Shown here: piece after piece, positions 31,581-40,477 of the stretch
Layout of the letters: every line of letters starts with the position of its first letter
Position numbering within the stretch: position 1 is the stretch's first letter
NCBI GenBank assembly: GCA_030440445.1
Contig: CP098528.1
Span: 1,302,001 to 1,366,000 of the forward strand
DNA length: 64,000 nt
Direction of reading: 5' to 3'
DNA from: Halomonas sp. KG2
Lineage (GTDB): Bacteria > Pseudomonadota > Gammaproteobacteria > Pseudomonadales > Halomonadaceae
Position numbers and translations under genes: made by a program
The notes under the pieces: model-generated
The model's input: only the letters and a program-made list of their open reading frames with translations
What the model was told of the DNA's origin: nothing
Database searches by the model: none

Positions 31581-32377
31581 TGTCAGGGCCTGTACTACTG
31601 TTTGATTCAGGTGTGGGCGGCCTTTCTGTTGCCCATGCACTTCGCCAGCATTACCCGCATCTGGCAATGTGTTATGCCTGTGATAATGCGTGGCTACCTT
31701 ATGGTCTACGTGATGATGTGACGCTCTCCCAGCGTATTGTCTCAGTATGCAAAGCGGCAGTAGATGCCTGTCAGGCGAGTGTCTTGGTAGTTGCCTGTAA
31801 TACCGCTAGCACTCTAGCGTTAGAGGGATTGCGTGCAGCGTTAGATATTCCGGTTGTTGGAACGGTGCCTGCTATCAAGCCTGCTGCGTTGAGTAGTCAG
31901 ACACGTCACATTGGCTTGCTCGCCACAACGGCGACCGTCAATAGGCCGTATACTCAGACGTTAATTAATAGTTTCGCGAGTGACTGTGTGATCACCAGGG
32001 TGGCAGCAGGTGAGCTTGTCACCGAAGCGGAAGCGTGGCTATCCGGCATACCGATTAACCAGCAGCGATTAAACCTAGCGTTAACACCTTTATGGCAGGC
32101 TACCCAGACTAACCCAGCACTCGATACCGTTGTGCTTGGCTGTACCCATTTTCCACTGCTCAAAAATGAGCTAATCCGGCTGTCGCCGGTACCCTTGGTG
32201 TGGGTGGATTCTGGCGATGCAATTGCCCGCCGGGTAGGGCAAGTGGCACCGACCATAGCCAACAGCGCCCAAGATGGGCGTTGCTTCACGACAGCATCCG
32301 CGTCGCAACTTACTAACGGGTTGGCACGCTTTGGTTTTCACGCGCCACAACGATTAACGATTCCTAACGCGGTGTAG
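31580..32377 (+). CDS. murI: Glutamate racemase
   Basis: A 265-residue enzyme making D-glutamate for peptidoglycan. The two catalytic cysteines are Cys73 (VACNTAST) and Cys188 (LGCTHFPLL); the N-terminal FDSGVGGLSV motif is intact. A GTG one codon upstream is an alternative start. It is followed by trmA after 57 bases; murI and trmA are also near neighbours in E. coli. Confidence 0.95.
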   Translation: MSGPVLLFDSGVGGLSVAHALRQHYPHLAMCYACDNAWLPYGLRDDVTLSQRIVSVCKAAVDACQASVLVVACNTASTLALEGLRAALDIPVVGTVPAIKPAALSSQTRHIGLLATTATVNRPYTQTLINSFASDCVITRVAAGELVTEAEAWLSGIPINQQRLNLALTPLWQATQTNPALDTVVLGCTHFPLLKNELIRLSPVPLVWVDSGDAIARRVGQVAPTIANSAQDGRCFTTASASQLTNGLARFGFHAPQRLTIPNAV

Positions 32378-32434
32378 TCCCTCTGTTAGGTTGTTTGTTT
32401 TTATTGATGTTATTTACTTAAATGAGGAACTACC

Positions 32435-33547
32435 TTGGCGATCCCCAGTGTAGAACCAGAACGCTACGCCGAACAGCTCGCTGAAAAGCAAGCCTACGTG
32501 GAGAAAACCTTTGCAGCGTTCACCACGCCCACGCTTGAAGTTTATCCCTCACCGTCGAGTCACTATCGGCAACGCTGCGAATTTCGTATTTGGCATGAAG
32601 ATGATGACCTCTTCTACGCCATGTTTGAGGTCGATTCGGATAATCCTAAAAACAAGCGTGTCGTGCGTTTGGATCAGTTTCCCGTCGCCAGTGAGCATAT
32701 CAATGCGCTGATGCCGCGTCTGCGAGAAGCGTTTCTTGCCAGCGATGAACTTCGTCGGCGCTTATTTCAAGTTGAGTTTTTAACCACGTTGTCTGGTGAA
32801 GCCTTGGTGACGCTTATCTACCACCGCCCGCTAGGCGAGGCCTGGGAAGCCGAAGCGCGCGCACTGGAAGAGGCGCTTGGCATCATGATTATTGGCCGTT
32901 CTCGCAAGCAGCGCTTGGTGCTAACCCGAGATCATGTGTGGGAGCGCTTAACAGTTGATGGTCGTGAGCTGGTTTATCAGCAGGTCGAAAACAGTTTTAC
33001 TCAGCCAAATGCGCATATCTGCCAGACCATGCTTAGCTGGGCCAGAGAGGCCACCGCTGGGCGACAAGATGAAGACTTGGTGGAGCTTTACTGTGGTAAC
33101 GGTAACTTTACCATTGCGTTAGCAGATAACTTCCGCCGCGTTTTGGCGACTGAAATTTCGCGCACCTCGGTTGCCAGCGCTAACGTCAACCTTGACGCTA
33201 ACGGTGTAACCAATGCTCAGATCGCAAGAATGTCCGCTGAAGAGTTCGCCCTGGCGCTAAAGGGCGAGAAAACAGGTCGCCGAGTGACGGAGATGGCGTT
33301 GGATGCGTATGAGTTTTCCACCGTGCTAGTCGATCCACCAAGAGCGGGTCTGGATGCCGAGAGTTGTCATCAAATCAGCGAATACGCTCAAATCGTCTAT
33401 ATTTCATGCAATCCTGCAACGCTAGCCGAAAACTTAACCATACTGACTCAAACACACCATATTGAACGGTTCGCGCTTTTTGATCAGTTTCCGTTTACCG
33501 AGCATTGTGAATGCGGTGTATTACTCACACGAAAGAGCGCTGGGTAA
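32435..33547 (+). CDS. trmA: tRNA (uracil-5-)-methyltransferase TrmA
   Basis: A 370-residue SAM-dependent enzyme making m5U54 in the T loop of tRNAs. It has the SAM motif LYCGNGNFT, DPPRAGLD and the nucleophile Cys325 in YISCNPATL, followed by the catalytic Glu of TEHCECG. There is no TRAM domain, consistent with TrmA. The start is TTG with GAGGA six bases upstream; no better start lies nearby. Confidence 0.96.
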   Translation: MAIPSVEPERYAEQLAEKQAYVEKTFAAFTTPTLEVYPSPSSHYRQRCEFRIWHEDDDLFYAMFEVDSDNPKNKRVVRLDQFPVASEHINALMPRLREAFLASDELRRRLFQVEFLTTLSGEALVTLIYHRPLGEAWEAEARALEEALGIMIIGRSRKQRLVLTRDHVWERLTVDGRELVYQQVENSFTQPNAHICQTMLSWAREATAGRQDEDLVELYCGNGNFTIALADNFRRVLATEISRTSVASANVNLDANGVTNAQIARMSAEEFALALKGEKTGRRVTEMALDAYEFSTVLVDPPRAGLDAESCHQISEYAQIVYISCNPATLAENLTILTQTHHIERFALFDQFPFTEHCECGVLLTRKSAG

Positions 33548-33745
33548 TTGAGAAATTGCCGATAATGCTTAAGGGCTCTTGTCAATAGTGCTTATGATGC
33601 ATAAGCGGCATACACCATGAATAACCTGTCAGATGGTTAGGGGGATAAGCAACGGTAGCGTAAGCTAGTGGATAGTGTGGCCTAAAGGCCTATTGTCCTT
33701 CGTTTTTTTGGCCTAAATTGTGGCCCCAGGCAGTCGAGGTGATGG

Positions 33746-36700
33746 ATGCATTACGTTGCGATTGAAGAGAGTCGGCGGGATCTTTTGAAGCAGCTACAAG
33801 AGCGATTGGATGCGCGACTGGAGCCGGAGCGAGCGGCAGATATCGAAGCCTTTGCTCGCCACTTCTACGCCACGGTACCCGTTGAAGACTTGGTTGACCG
33901 GCGTTTAGACGACTTGTATGGGGCCACACTGTCAATTTGGCAGTTTTTACAGCATCACGATCCCAAAAATCCCAAGGTGCGCATTTTCAACCCCGACTTT
34001 GAAGAGCATGGCTGGCAGTCAACCCACACCTTCGTTGCCGTTTTGCACGAAGATATGCCATTTTTGGTTGATTCGGTACGGATTGAGCTTAATCGTCGCG
34101 GACTGACGGTTCACGCTATTCAGAATGCTGTGCTTGCCGTGGCGCGTGATGGTCAGCATCAGCTCAAAGCACTTGCCTCGCCAAGAGATGAAAATGCGCC
34201 TGATGCGCGTGAGTCGCTGATGGTCATTGAAGTGGATCGCCACTCGGATCCTGAATCGCTGGCCAAAATTGAGAATAAGTTACATGAAGTTCTACGTGAT
34301 GTTAGAACCGCCGTCAGCGATTTTGACGAGATGTGCGGTCAAATCACGTCGGCTATTCAAGAGTTAGAGAAAAACTGCCCCCCGCAAATTGATCCTGACG
34401 ATCATGAAGAGGCCATCGCATTTTTAGAGTGGCTGCTCAAAGACAACTTTACCTTCCTGGGTTACGACGAGTACCTGCTGGAAGGCAAAGAGCTGCAGCG
34501 CGACCCCAATAGTGTTCTGGGGGTTTTCCGCCTTGATCAGCCGCGTTACCGCGAGCGTATCCGCACTGAAGAGGGGGTTGATGAAAATGGCGACTACGTG
34601 CTGGTACCCCAGCTACTGTCGTTTGCGAAAAGCGCGCATCACTCCCGAGTGCATCGCCCCACATACCCAGACTATATTACCGTTGATCGCTATGACGACG
34701 ACGGCAATGTGATCGGCGAGCGGCGCTTCTTTGGCTTGTTCACATCTACGGTTTATAACGAATCGCCACGCAATATTCCGCTGCTGCGTCGCAAGTTGAA
34801 AGCGGTGATGGATATTGCCGGGTTTAACCCCCAGGGGCATAACGGCAAACAGTTGTTGCAAGTGTTGGAAGTGTATCCGCGTGATGACCTATTCCAGATC
34901 AGCACCGAATCCCTGGCCAGTACGTCACTCGGTATTCTTAACATCCGCGAACGCCGTCAAGTGCGCTTGTTTATTCGCGCGGACGTCAGCGGTAAGTTCT
35001 ACTCCTGCTTAGTCTTTGTTCCAAGAGATGTGTTCTCTACCGACCTGCGCCAGCGCATACAAACGATGCTATGCGATGAACTAGACGCTCATTTTGGCGA
35101 CTTTAATACCTATTTGTCAGAGTCGGTTTTAGCCCGTATTCAGCTTATTCTGCGCTTTAATGGGGAAGGGCCAAGCGAATATGACCTTAAGCGCTTAGAA
35201 AGCAAAGTGGCGCGTTTGGCACGTAGCTGGCGTGATGAGCTTCAAGAAGCAATGATCGAAGGGTTTGGTGAAGAGCGCGCCAACCACGAAATGGATCACT
35301 TCCATGATGCATTTTCGGCCAGTTACCGAGAAGATTTCAACGCGCGCACAGCAGTGTTTGATGTTCAGCATCTACTGACCCTGGATAGCGGTGACGATCT
35401 CTCGTTGTCACTTTATCGCCCCTTGGAAGAGCAAGCGGGCGGTATGAACTTAAAGCTTTTCCATCGTGAAACGCAGATCCCGCTGTCTGATGTGCTGCCG
35501 ATGATGGAAAACCTGGGATTGCGCGTTATCGGCGAGCGCCCTTATGACATTAATGCCCCGCAGCAGCGTTACTGGATTCATGACTTCGAACTGGAACATA
35601 GTCGCGCAGGCGTTAATTTAAGTGAAATGCGTGACACCTTCAGCGAAGCGTTTAAGCGTATATGGGCCGGTGAGGCGGATAACGACGCTTTTAACCGTCT
35701 AATAATTGGTGCTGGCCTTGATTGGCGTGAAGTAGCCATGCTGCGCGGTTATGCCCGTTACCTTAAGCAGATTCGCTTTGGTATGTCGCAGGATTACATC
35801 GCGGCTACTCTAGCTAATTATCCGGTAATCACCCAGGCGCTTGTTGAGCTATTCCGGTTGCGCTTTGATCCCAAGCATCAACCAAGCAGCTTAGATGACT
35901 GTATTGCTCGTTTAAATGAGAACCTGGAAAGTGTCGCCAGCCTTAATGATGACCAGTTGCTGCGTCGCTTTATGGAGCTTATTCAAGCGACTCTGCGCAC
36001 TAACTACTACCAGAAAGCGGATGATGGCCGTTTTAAAGACTATATCTCCTATAAACTGGAGCCCTCGAAAGTCACGGGCATGCCCAAGCCCCGTCCGGCG
36101 TTTGAGATTTTTGTCTGTTCACCCCGCGTAGAAGGTGTTCACCTACGTGGCGGTAAAGTCGCTCGCGGTGGCTTGCGCTGGTCAGATCGCCACGAAGATT
36201 TCCGTACGGAAGTGTTGGGTCTGGTAAAAGCCCAGCAGGTAAAAAATGCGGTTATCGTGCCCGTGGGAGCTAAAGGCGGTTTCGTATGCAAGCGCATGCC
36301 AGAAAATGCTGATCGTGAAACCCAGCAAAAAGAAGGTATCGCCTGCTATAAAATCTTTATTCGCGCACTGCTGGATGTCACTGACAACCTAGTGGGTGGT
36401 GAGGTTGTGCCTCCGCAAAATGTGGTTCGCCATGATGGCGACGACACCTACCTTGTCGTTGCAGCCGATAAAGGGACCGCAACTTTCTCGGATATCGCAA
36501 ATGAGATATCCATAGAGTATGGCCACTGGCTCGGGGATGCCTTTGCTTCTGGCGGTGCTAACGGTTACGACCATAAGAAAATGGCGATTACCGCGCGTGG
36601 TGCCTGGGAATCCGTCAAGCGTCACTTCAAAAACCTTGACGTGAATACCCAACAAGATTTGTTCACGGTAGTGGGCGTTGGCGATATGGCCGGCGATGTT

Positions 36701-38569
36701 TTCGGCAACGGCATGCTGCTGTCGGATAAAATCCAGCTGGTAGGCGCATTTAACCACCTGCATATTTTTGTCGATCCAAACCCAGACGCAGCAGCTGCTT
36801 TCGCCGAGCGCAAGCGCATGTTCAACCTGCCGCGCTCCAGCTGGGAAGACTACAATGCTGAACTGATTTCACAGGGGGGCGGTGTCTTTAGCCGCAGCGC
36901 GAAATCGATCCCGATTACCCCGGAAATGCAGCAGGTGTTTGGTATCGAAGAAACGCGCCTTTCACCCAATGATCTGATCCGTGCCATGCTGAAGGCCAAG
37001 ATTGATCTGTTGTGGAACGGTGGTATCGGTACCTATGTGAAGAGCTCCGATGAAACCGACGCTGACGTGGGCGACAAAGCCAACGACGCGCTGCGTATTA
37101 ACGGTGCTGAGCTGAATTGCCGCGTTGTTGGTGAGGGCGGAAACTTAGGCTTGACCCAGCGTGGCCGGATGGAAGCGGCCGCTAAAGGTGTGCGCGTTTA
37201 TACAGACTTTATCGATAATGCGGGTGGGGTTAACTGCTCTGACCATGAGGTCAATATCAAGATATTGATTGATGAAGTGGTTAAGCGTGGTGACATGACC
37301 GACAAGCAGCGTAACCAGCTGCTATCCGATATGACCGAGGAAGTTGCTAACCTAGTCATTCTCGATAACTATCGTCAAACCCAAGCGCTGGATCTGTCCG
37401 GAATTCTGTCTCTCCAAGGCATGGGGCCATACCGTCGCTTTATCAGTGAGCTTGAGTCAGCCGGTCAAATTGATCGTGAATTAGAGTTCTTGCCTGCCGA
37501 TGATGTGCTTAAAGAGCGCGCCAGCCATGACCAGGGTATGCGGTTACCTGAGCTGTCAGTGCTGATTTCTTACGCTAAGAGCACCCTGAAAGGCGATTTG
37601 ATCAACTCTGATGTGCCGGATGATCCCTACATTCATCGTCATTTAGAACGCTTGTTCCCTGAGGTGTTGACGGAACGCTACCAGACCGAGATGTACGACC
37701 ACCGTCTGAAGCGTGAAATTGTTGCCACCCAAGTGGCCAACGATCTCGTTGACCACATGGGTATCGTCTTCGTTCGTCGTCTAATGGACTCTACCGGCGC
37801 GGGTCGAGCTGATATTGCTCGTGCTTACGTGGTCGCTCGAGACGCGTTTAACCTGACGGCACTGTGGGAACAGATTGAGGCGCTGGACAACCAAGTGCCG
37901 AACCGTGTGCAGTACTCAATGATGCTCGACTTGATGCGCATGATTCGCCGCGCGACGCGCTGGTTCCTGCGTCAGCATTTGGGATTGTCGACCCAAGATA
38001 CAATTGAGTACTTCGGACCTCGCCTTGCTCAACTGCAAGAAGGGATTGGTGAACTGCTCAGCGGAGAAGAGCAGGCTACATGGCGCAAGCGTTGCGACGA
38101 GCTGCTAGAAGCAGGTGTGCCCGAAGCGCTAGCCTCTACGGTGGCTGCGTCGCCTAGTCTCTATGCAGGTTTGGGCATTATTCACGCAGCGCGGGTCACC
38201 AATGAGAAGCCTCAGCGTGTGGCCGAAGTGTTCTACGAAATTGGCAGCCGTCTAGAGCTACCCTGGATTATACAGCAGGTGACCCAGCTGGAAGTGCGTG
38301 ATGCGTGGCAAGCGCAAGCGCGAGAAACCTTCCGTGACGATATTGATCGCCAGCAACTGGCACTAACGACCAGTGTTCTGAAATTGGAAGCGGGTAGTCG
38401 TGACACCCAAGAGCGTGTGGCTCAGTGGCTTGAGCAGCACGCCGAGCTACACCGCCGCTGGTGCCACTTGATTGATGAAGTGCGCGGTGGCAGTGAAGGT
38501 GGCTTTGCACTGTTTGCCGTCGCCGTACGTGAATTGGTTGATCTTGCTGAAAGTGATAGCGAAGCGTAA
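33746..38569 (+). CDS. gdhB: NAD-specific glutamate dehydrogenase, 180-kDa class
   Basis: A 1607-residue enzyme oxidising glutamate to 2-oxoglutarate and ammonia with NAD, mainly in catabolism. A long N-terminal regulatory part (ACT-like segments, residues about 30-700) precedes the catalytic domain: GGLRWSDRHEDFRTE and PVGAKGGFV around residues 810-850, and the NAD fold region GVGDMAGDVFGNGML around 975. The large C-terminal part is typical of this class. GAGGT precedes the ATG. It stands alone, ended by a strong terminator. Confidence 0.95.
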   Translation: MHYVAIEESRRDLLKQLQERLDARLEPERAADIEAFARHFYATVPVEDLVDRRLDDLYGATLSIWQFLQHHDPKNPKVRIFNPDFEEHGWQSTHTFVAVLHEDMPFLVDSVRIELNRRGLTVHAIQNAVLAVARDGQHQLKALASPRDENAPDARESLMVIEVDRHSDPESLAKIENKLHEVLRDVRTAVSDFDEMCGQITSAIQELEKNCPPQIDPDDHEEAIAFLEWLLKDNFTFLGYDEYLLEGKELQRDPNSVLGVFRLDQPRYRERIRTEEGVDENGDYVLVPQLLSFAKSAHHSRVHRPTYPDYITVDRYDDDGNVIGERRFFGLFTSTVYNESPRNIPLLRRKLKAVMDIAGFNPQGHNGKQLLQVLEVYPRDDLFQISTESLASTSLGILNIRERRQVRLFIRADVSGKFYSCLVFVPRDVFSTDLRQRIQTMLCDELDAHFGDFNTYLSESVLARIQLILRFNGEGPSEYDLKRLESKVARLARSWRDELQEAMIEGFGEERANHEMDHFHDAFSASYREDFNARTAVFDVQHLLTLDSGDDLSLSLYRPLEEQAGGMNLKLFHRETQIPLSDVLPMMENLGLRVIGERPYDINAPQQRYWIHDFELEHSRAGVNLSEMRDTFSEAFKRIWAGEADNDAFNRLIIGAGLDWREVAMLRGYARYLKQIRFGMSQDYIAATLANYPVITQALVELFRLRFDPKHQPSSLDDCIARLNENLESVASLNDDQLLRRFMELIQATLRTNYYQKADDGRFKDYISYKLEPSKVTGMPKPRPAFEIFVCSPRVEGVHLRGGKVARGGLRWSDRHEDFRTEVLGLVKAQQVKNAVIVPVGAKGGFVCKRMPENADRETQQKEGIACYKIFIRALLDVTDNLVGGEVVPPQNVVRHDGDDTYLVVAADKGTATFSDIANEISIEYGHWLGDAFASGGANGYDHKKMAITARGAWESVKRHFKNLDVNTQQDLFTVVGVGDMAGDVFGNGMLLSDKIQLVGAFNHLHIFVDPNPDAAAAFAERKRMFNLPRSSWEDYNAELISQGGGVFSRSAKSIPITPEMQQVFGIEETRLSPNDLIRAMLKAKIDLLWNGGIGTYVKSSDETDADVGDKANDALRINGAELNCRVVGEGGNLGLTQRGRMEAAAKGVRVYTDFIDNAGGVNCSDHEVNIKILIDEVVKRGDMTDKQRNQLLSDMTEEVANLVILDNYRQTQALDLSGILSLQGMGPYRRFISELESAGQIDRELEFLPADDVLKERASHDQGMRLPELSVLISYAKSTLKGDLINSDVPDDPYIHRHLERLFPEVLTERYQTEMYDHRLKREIVATQVANDLVDHMGIVFVRRLMDSTGAGRADIARAYVVARDAFNLTALWEQIEALDNQVPNRVQYSMMLDLMRMIRRATRWFLRQHLGLSTQDTIEYFGPRLAQLQEGIGELLSGEEQATWRKRCDELLEAGVPEALASTVAASPSLYAGLGIIHAARVTNEKPQRVAEVFYEIGSRLELPWIIQQVTQLEVRDAWQAQARETFRDDIDRQQLALTTSVLKLEAGSRDTQERVAQWLEQHAELHRRWCHLIDEVRGGSEGGFALFAVAVRELVDLAESDSEA

Positions 38570-38612
38570 GTCGCAAGCTAGCTATCGACTTGCTCGATAA
38601 GTAACACCACCT

Positions 38613-38644
38613 ACCGCGTCCTGAATCAGGGCGCGGTTTTTTTT
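38613..38644 (+). terminator. Terminator of gdhB
   Basis: A 10-bp stem (CCGCGTCCTG / CAGGGCGCGG with one G-U pair), 3-base loop and eight T residues. Confidence 0.93.
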
Positions 38645-38646
38645 AT

Positions 38647-38694
38647 GACGGTTCTTGAGACCGTTCTTGAGACTGCTCTTGTGATCGTTTTTTC
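38647..38694. repeat. Degenerate 12-bp tandem repeats, locus 1
   Basis: Four contiguous units: GACGGTTCTTGA, GACCGTTCTTGA, GACTGCTCTTGT, GATCGTTTTTTC. They start two bases after the gdhB terminator T tract. The same unit family occurs at 43056-43103. The 272-base gap to pyrD holds nothing else recognised. Confidence 0.75.
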
Positions 38695-38841
38695 ACGGCA
38701 GCGCCTTTCTCGCCGCTCAGCGCTGCGAAGATAACTTGATTTACGCTATACTCTGCGCGCCGCGCGCTATGTCGTTTATTTGCCCACATGTAGCGTGTCC
38801 GTTCGTCTGCTTTATGCCCACTGCTCTGGAGAGCCTCGCTG

Positions 38842-39855
38842 ATGTATAACTTCGCCCGTTCGCTGTTGTTTCGACTCGACCCAGAAGCATCTCATGGGTT
38901 GGCGCTGGGTGCGTTAGATACTCTGCATCGGGTGGGTGGTGTGCAGCGGGTATATGGTGAGCCTGTGAGCGACCCTGTCGAACTGATGGGGCTGCGTTTT
39001 AGTAACCGGGTAGGGCTTGCCGCAGGGCTGGATAAAAATGCCGATCACTTGGATGCGCTGGGCGCGTTGGGCTTTGGGTTTGTAGAAGTAGGCACCGTGA
39101 CGCCCAAAGCGCAGCCAGGCAACCCGAAGCCACGTTTGTTTCGGCTTGCAGGCCACGAGGCGATCATTAACCGCTTTGGATTTAATAACAAAGGGGTTGA
39201 GCACCTTGTCGCCCAGGTGAAAAAGCGCCACTACAGAGGCGTTGTGGGCATCAATATTGGTAAAAACTTAACCACCGCTGTGGAAAACGCGCTCGATGAT
39301 TACCTGCTTTGTTTAGAGGCGGTGCACAGCGTGGCTGATTATATTGCGGTCAATATTTCCTCGCCTAATACGCCTGGGCTGCGGACATTACAGTTCGGCG
39401 AGCAGCTGGATTCACTGCTTGGGCCTATTCGTTCGCGCAGCCAAGCACTGGACAGCGCGTTAGGCCGCAAGGTGCCGCTACTGGTTAAAATCGCCCCAGA
39501 TATGAGTGAAGAAGAGGTCGCTCTGGTGGCTGGCAGTATTGCTCGTAATGCGCTGGATGGTGTTATTGCGACAAATACTACGATAGCTCGCGATGCCGTT
39601 AAGAGTGACCCTCAATCAGAAGAGGCGGGTGGGCTTTCTGGAAAACCCGTTTTTGAAGCATCGAATAGGGTGATTCGCCTGTTACGCGCGCAACTGCCAA
39701 CGCTGCCTATTATAGGTGTGGGTGGGATTGATAGCGGTGAGGCCGCTGCTGCTAAAATTGCCGCTGGTGCAGACTTGGTGCAGCTCTACTCAGGGTTGAT
39801 CTATCAAGGGCCTGGGTTAGTGAAAGCGTGCGCCGAGGCATTGAAACAGCAATAA
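38842..39855 (+). CDS. pyrD: Dihydroorotate dehydrogenase (quinone), class 2
   Basis: A 337-residue membrane-associated flavoenzyme of pyrimidine synthesis, passing electrons to quinone. The N-terminal helix (MYNFARSLLFRLDPEASHGLAL segment, seen as RSLLFRLDPEASH) anchors it; the catalytic Ser lies in VNISSPNTPGLR, and the FMN site in VGGIDSGEAA and LVQLYSGLIYQGP. GGAGAG precedes the ATG. pyrD, rlmL and rmf also cluster in E. coli. Confidence 0.96.
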   Translation: MYNFARSLLFRLDPEASHGLALGALDTLHRVGGVQRVYGEPVSDPVELMGLRFSNRVGLAAGLDKNADHLDALGALGFGFVEVGTVTPKAQPGNPKPRLFRLAGHEAIINRFGFNNKGVEHLVAQVKKRHYRGVVGINIGKNLTTAVENALDDYLLCLEAVHSVADYIAVNISSPNTPGLRTLQFGEQLDSLLGPIRSRSQALDSALGRKVPLLVKIAPDMSEEEVALVAGSIARNALDGVIATNTTIARDAVKSDPQSEEAGGLSGKPVFEASNRVIRLLRAQLPTLPIIGVGGIDSGEAAAAKIAAGADLVQLYSGLIYQGPGLVKACAEALKQQ

Positions 39856-39869
39856 TTGAGCAATAAAAA

Positions 39870-39889
39870 AGCCCGCTTGTCAGCGGGCT
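39870..39889 (-). terminator. Terminator between pyrD and rmf
   Basis: A perfect 8-bp stem (AGCCCGCT / AGCGGGCT) with a 4-base loop and six T residues on the minus strand, so it mainly serves rmf. Confidence 0.85.
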
Positions 39890-39925
39890 CCGTACTCCAA
39901 ATGTCATGTTTAAAAAGGTAAAAAA

Positions 39926-40135
39926 CTAGGTCATCACCATGGGATTTTTATGGATACCGGAGACGCCTGTCATCCCGTCCCACTGATCACCGCGACCTTC
40001 ACGCCAACCACTCATCCAATATTCGCGTAAATTAACATCTTGACTGGGGCAGTCATCTCGGGAGCGACCCGTAATGCCCGCTTTATAGCCGTGAACATAA
40101 GCCCGTTGGAAGCGATCACGTTTTTGTCGTTTCAT
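39926..40135 (-). CDS. rmf: Ribosome modulation factor
   Basis: A 69-residue basic protein that converts 70S ribosomes to inactive 100S dimers in stationary phase. The sequence MKRQKRDRFQRAYVHGYKAG followed by CPSQDVNLREYWMSGWREGR is characteristic. AGAGG precedes the ATG. It is divergent from rlmKL across 342 bases. Confidence 0.95.
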   Translation of the reverse strand: MKRQKRDRFQRAYVHGYKAGITGRSRDDCPSQDVNLREYWMSGWREGRGDQWDGMTGVSGIHKNPMVMT

Positions 40136-40477
40136 TGGCTAACCTCTTTTCACGAAAGCCTTTGATAAGAAAAGCACGCTGGGCAAAAATGCTATATTTG
40201 CATCAGTGCTATTTCGATAGATAACGTTGGCAAGCCGCCACTCAACGCTAATGCCTAGCACTCACGTGCTGAACGGGCAAAGCGGCAGACTCGACAAATT
40301 AGGGGTCTTGAAAGCAAGTTGCTAATAGAACCCTGACAAACAACGCATGCGTTTTTCAGTAGCTACACTCTTATTGTTAGCTCATTATGGGGTCACTTGT
40401 CGACCATCAAATTGTCATAAGACGTAAACTCATTTGCCATATATAGGAATATCGCGCTCTTACGCGCGGCGATAAAC
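40136..40477. promoter_or_regulatory. Divergent rmf/rlmKL promoter region
   Basis: No gene is visible in this 342-base stretch. It is AT-rich toward rlmKL. A hairpin (ATCGC at 40451-40455 with GCGAT at 40469-40473) ends only four bases before the rlmKL ATG and replaces a recognisable ribosome site. No convincing sigma-70 hexamer pair was found. Confidence 0.4.
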
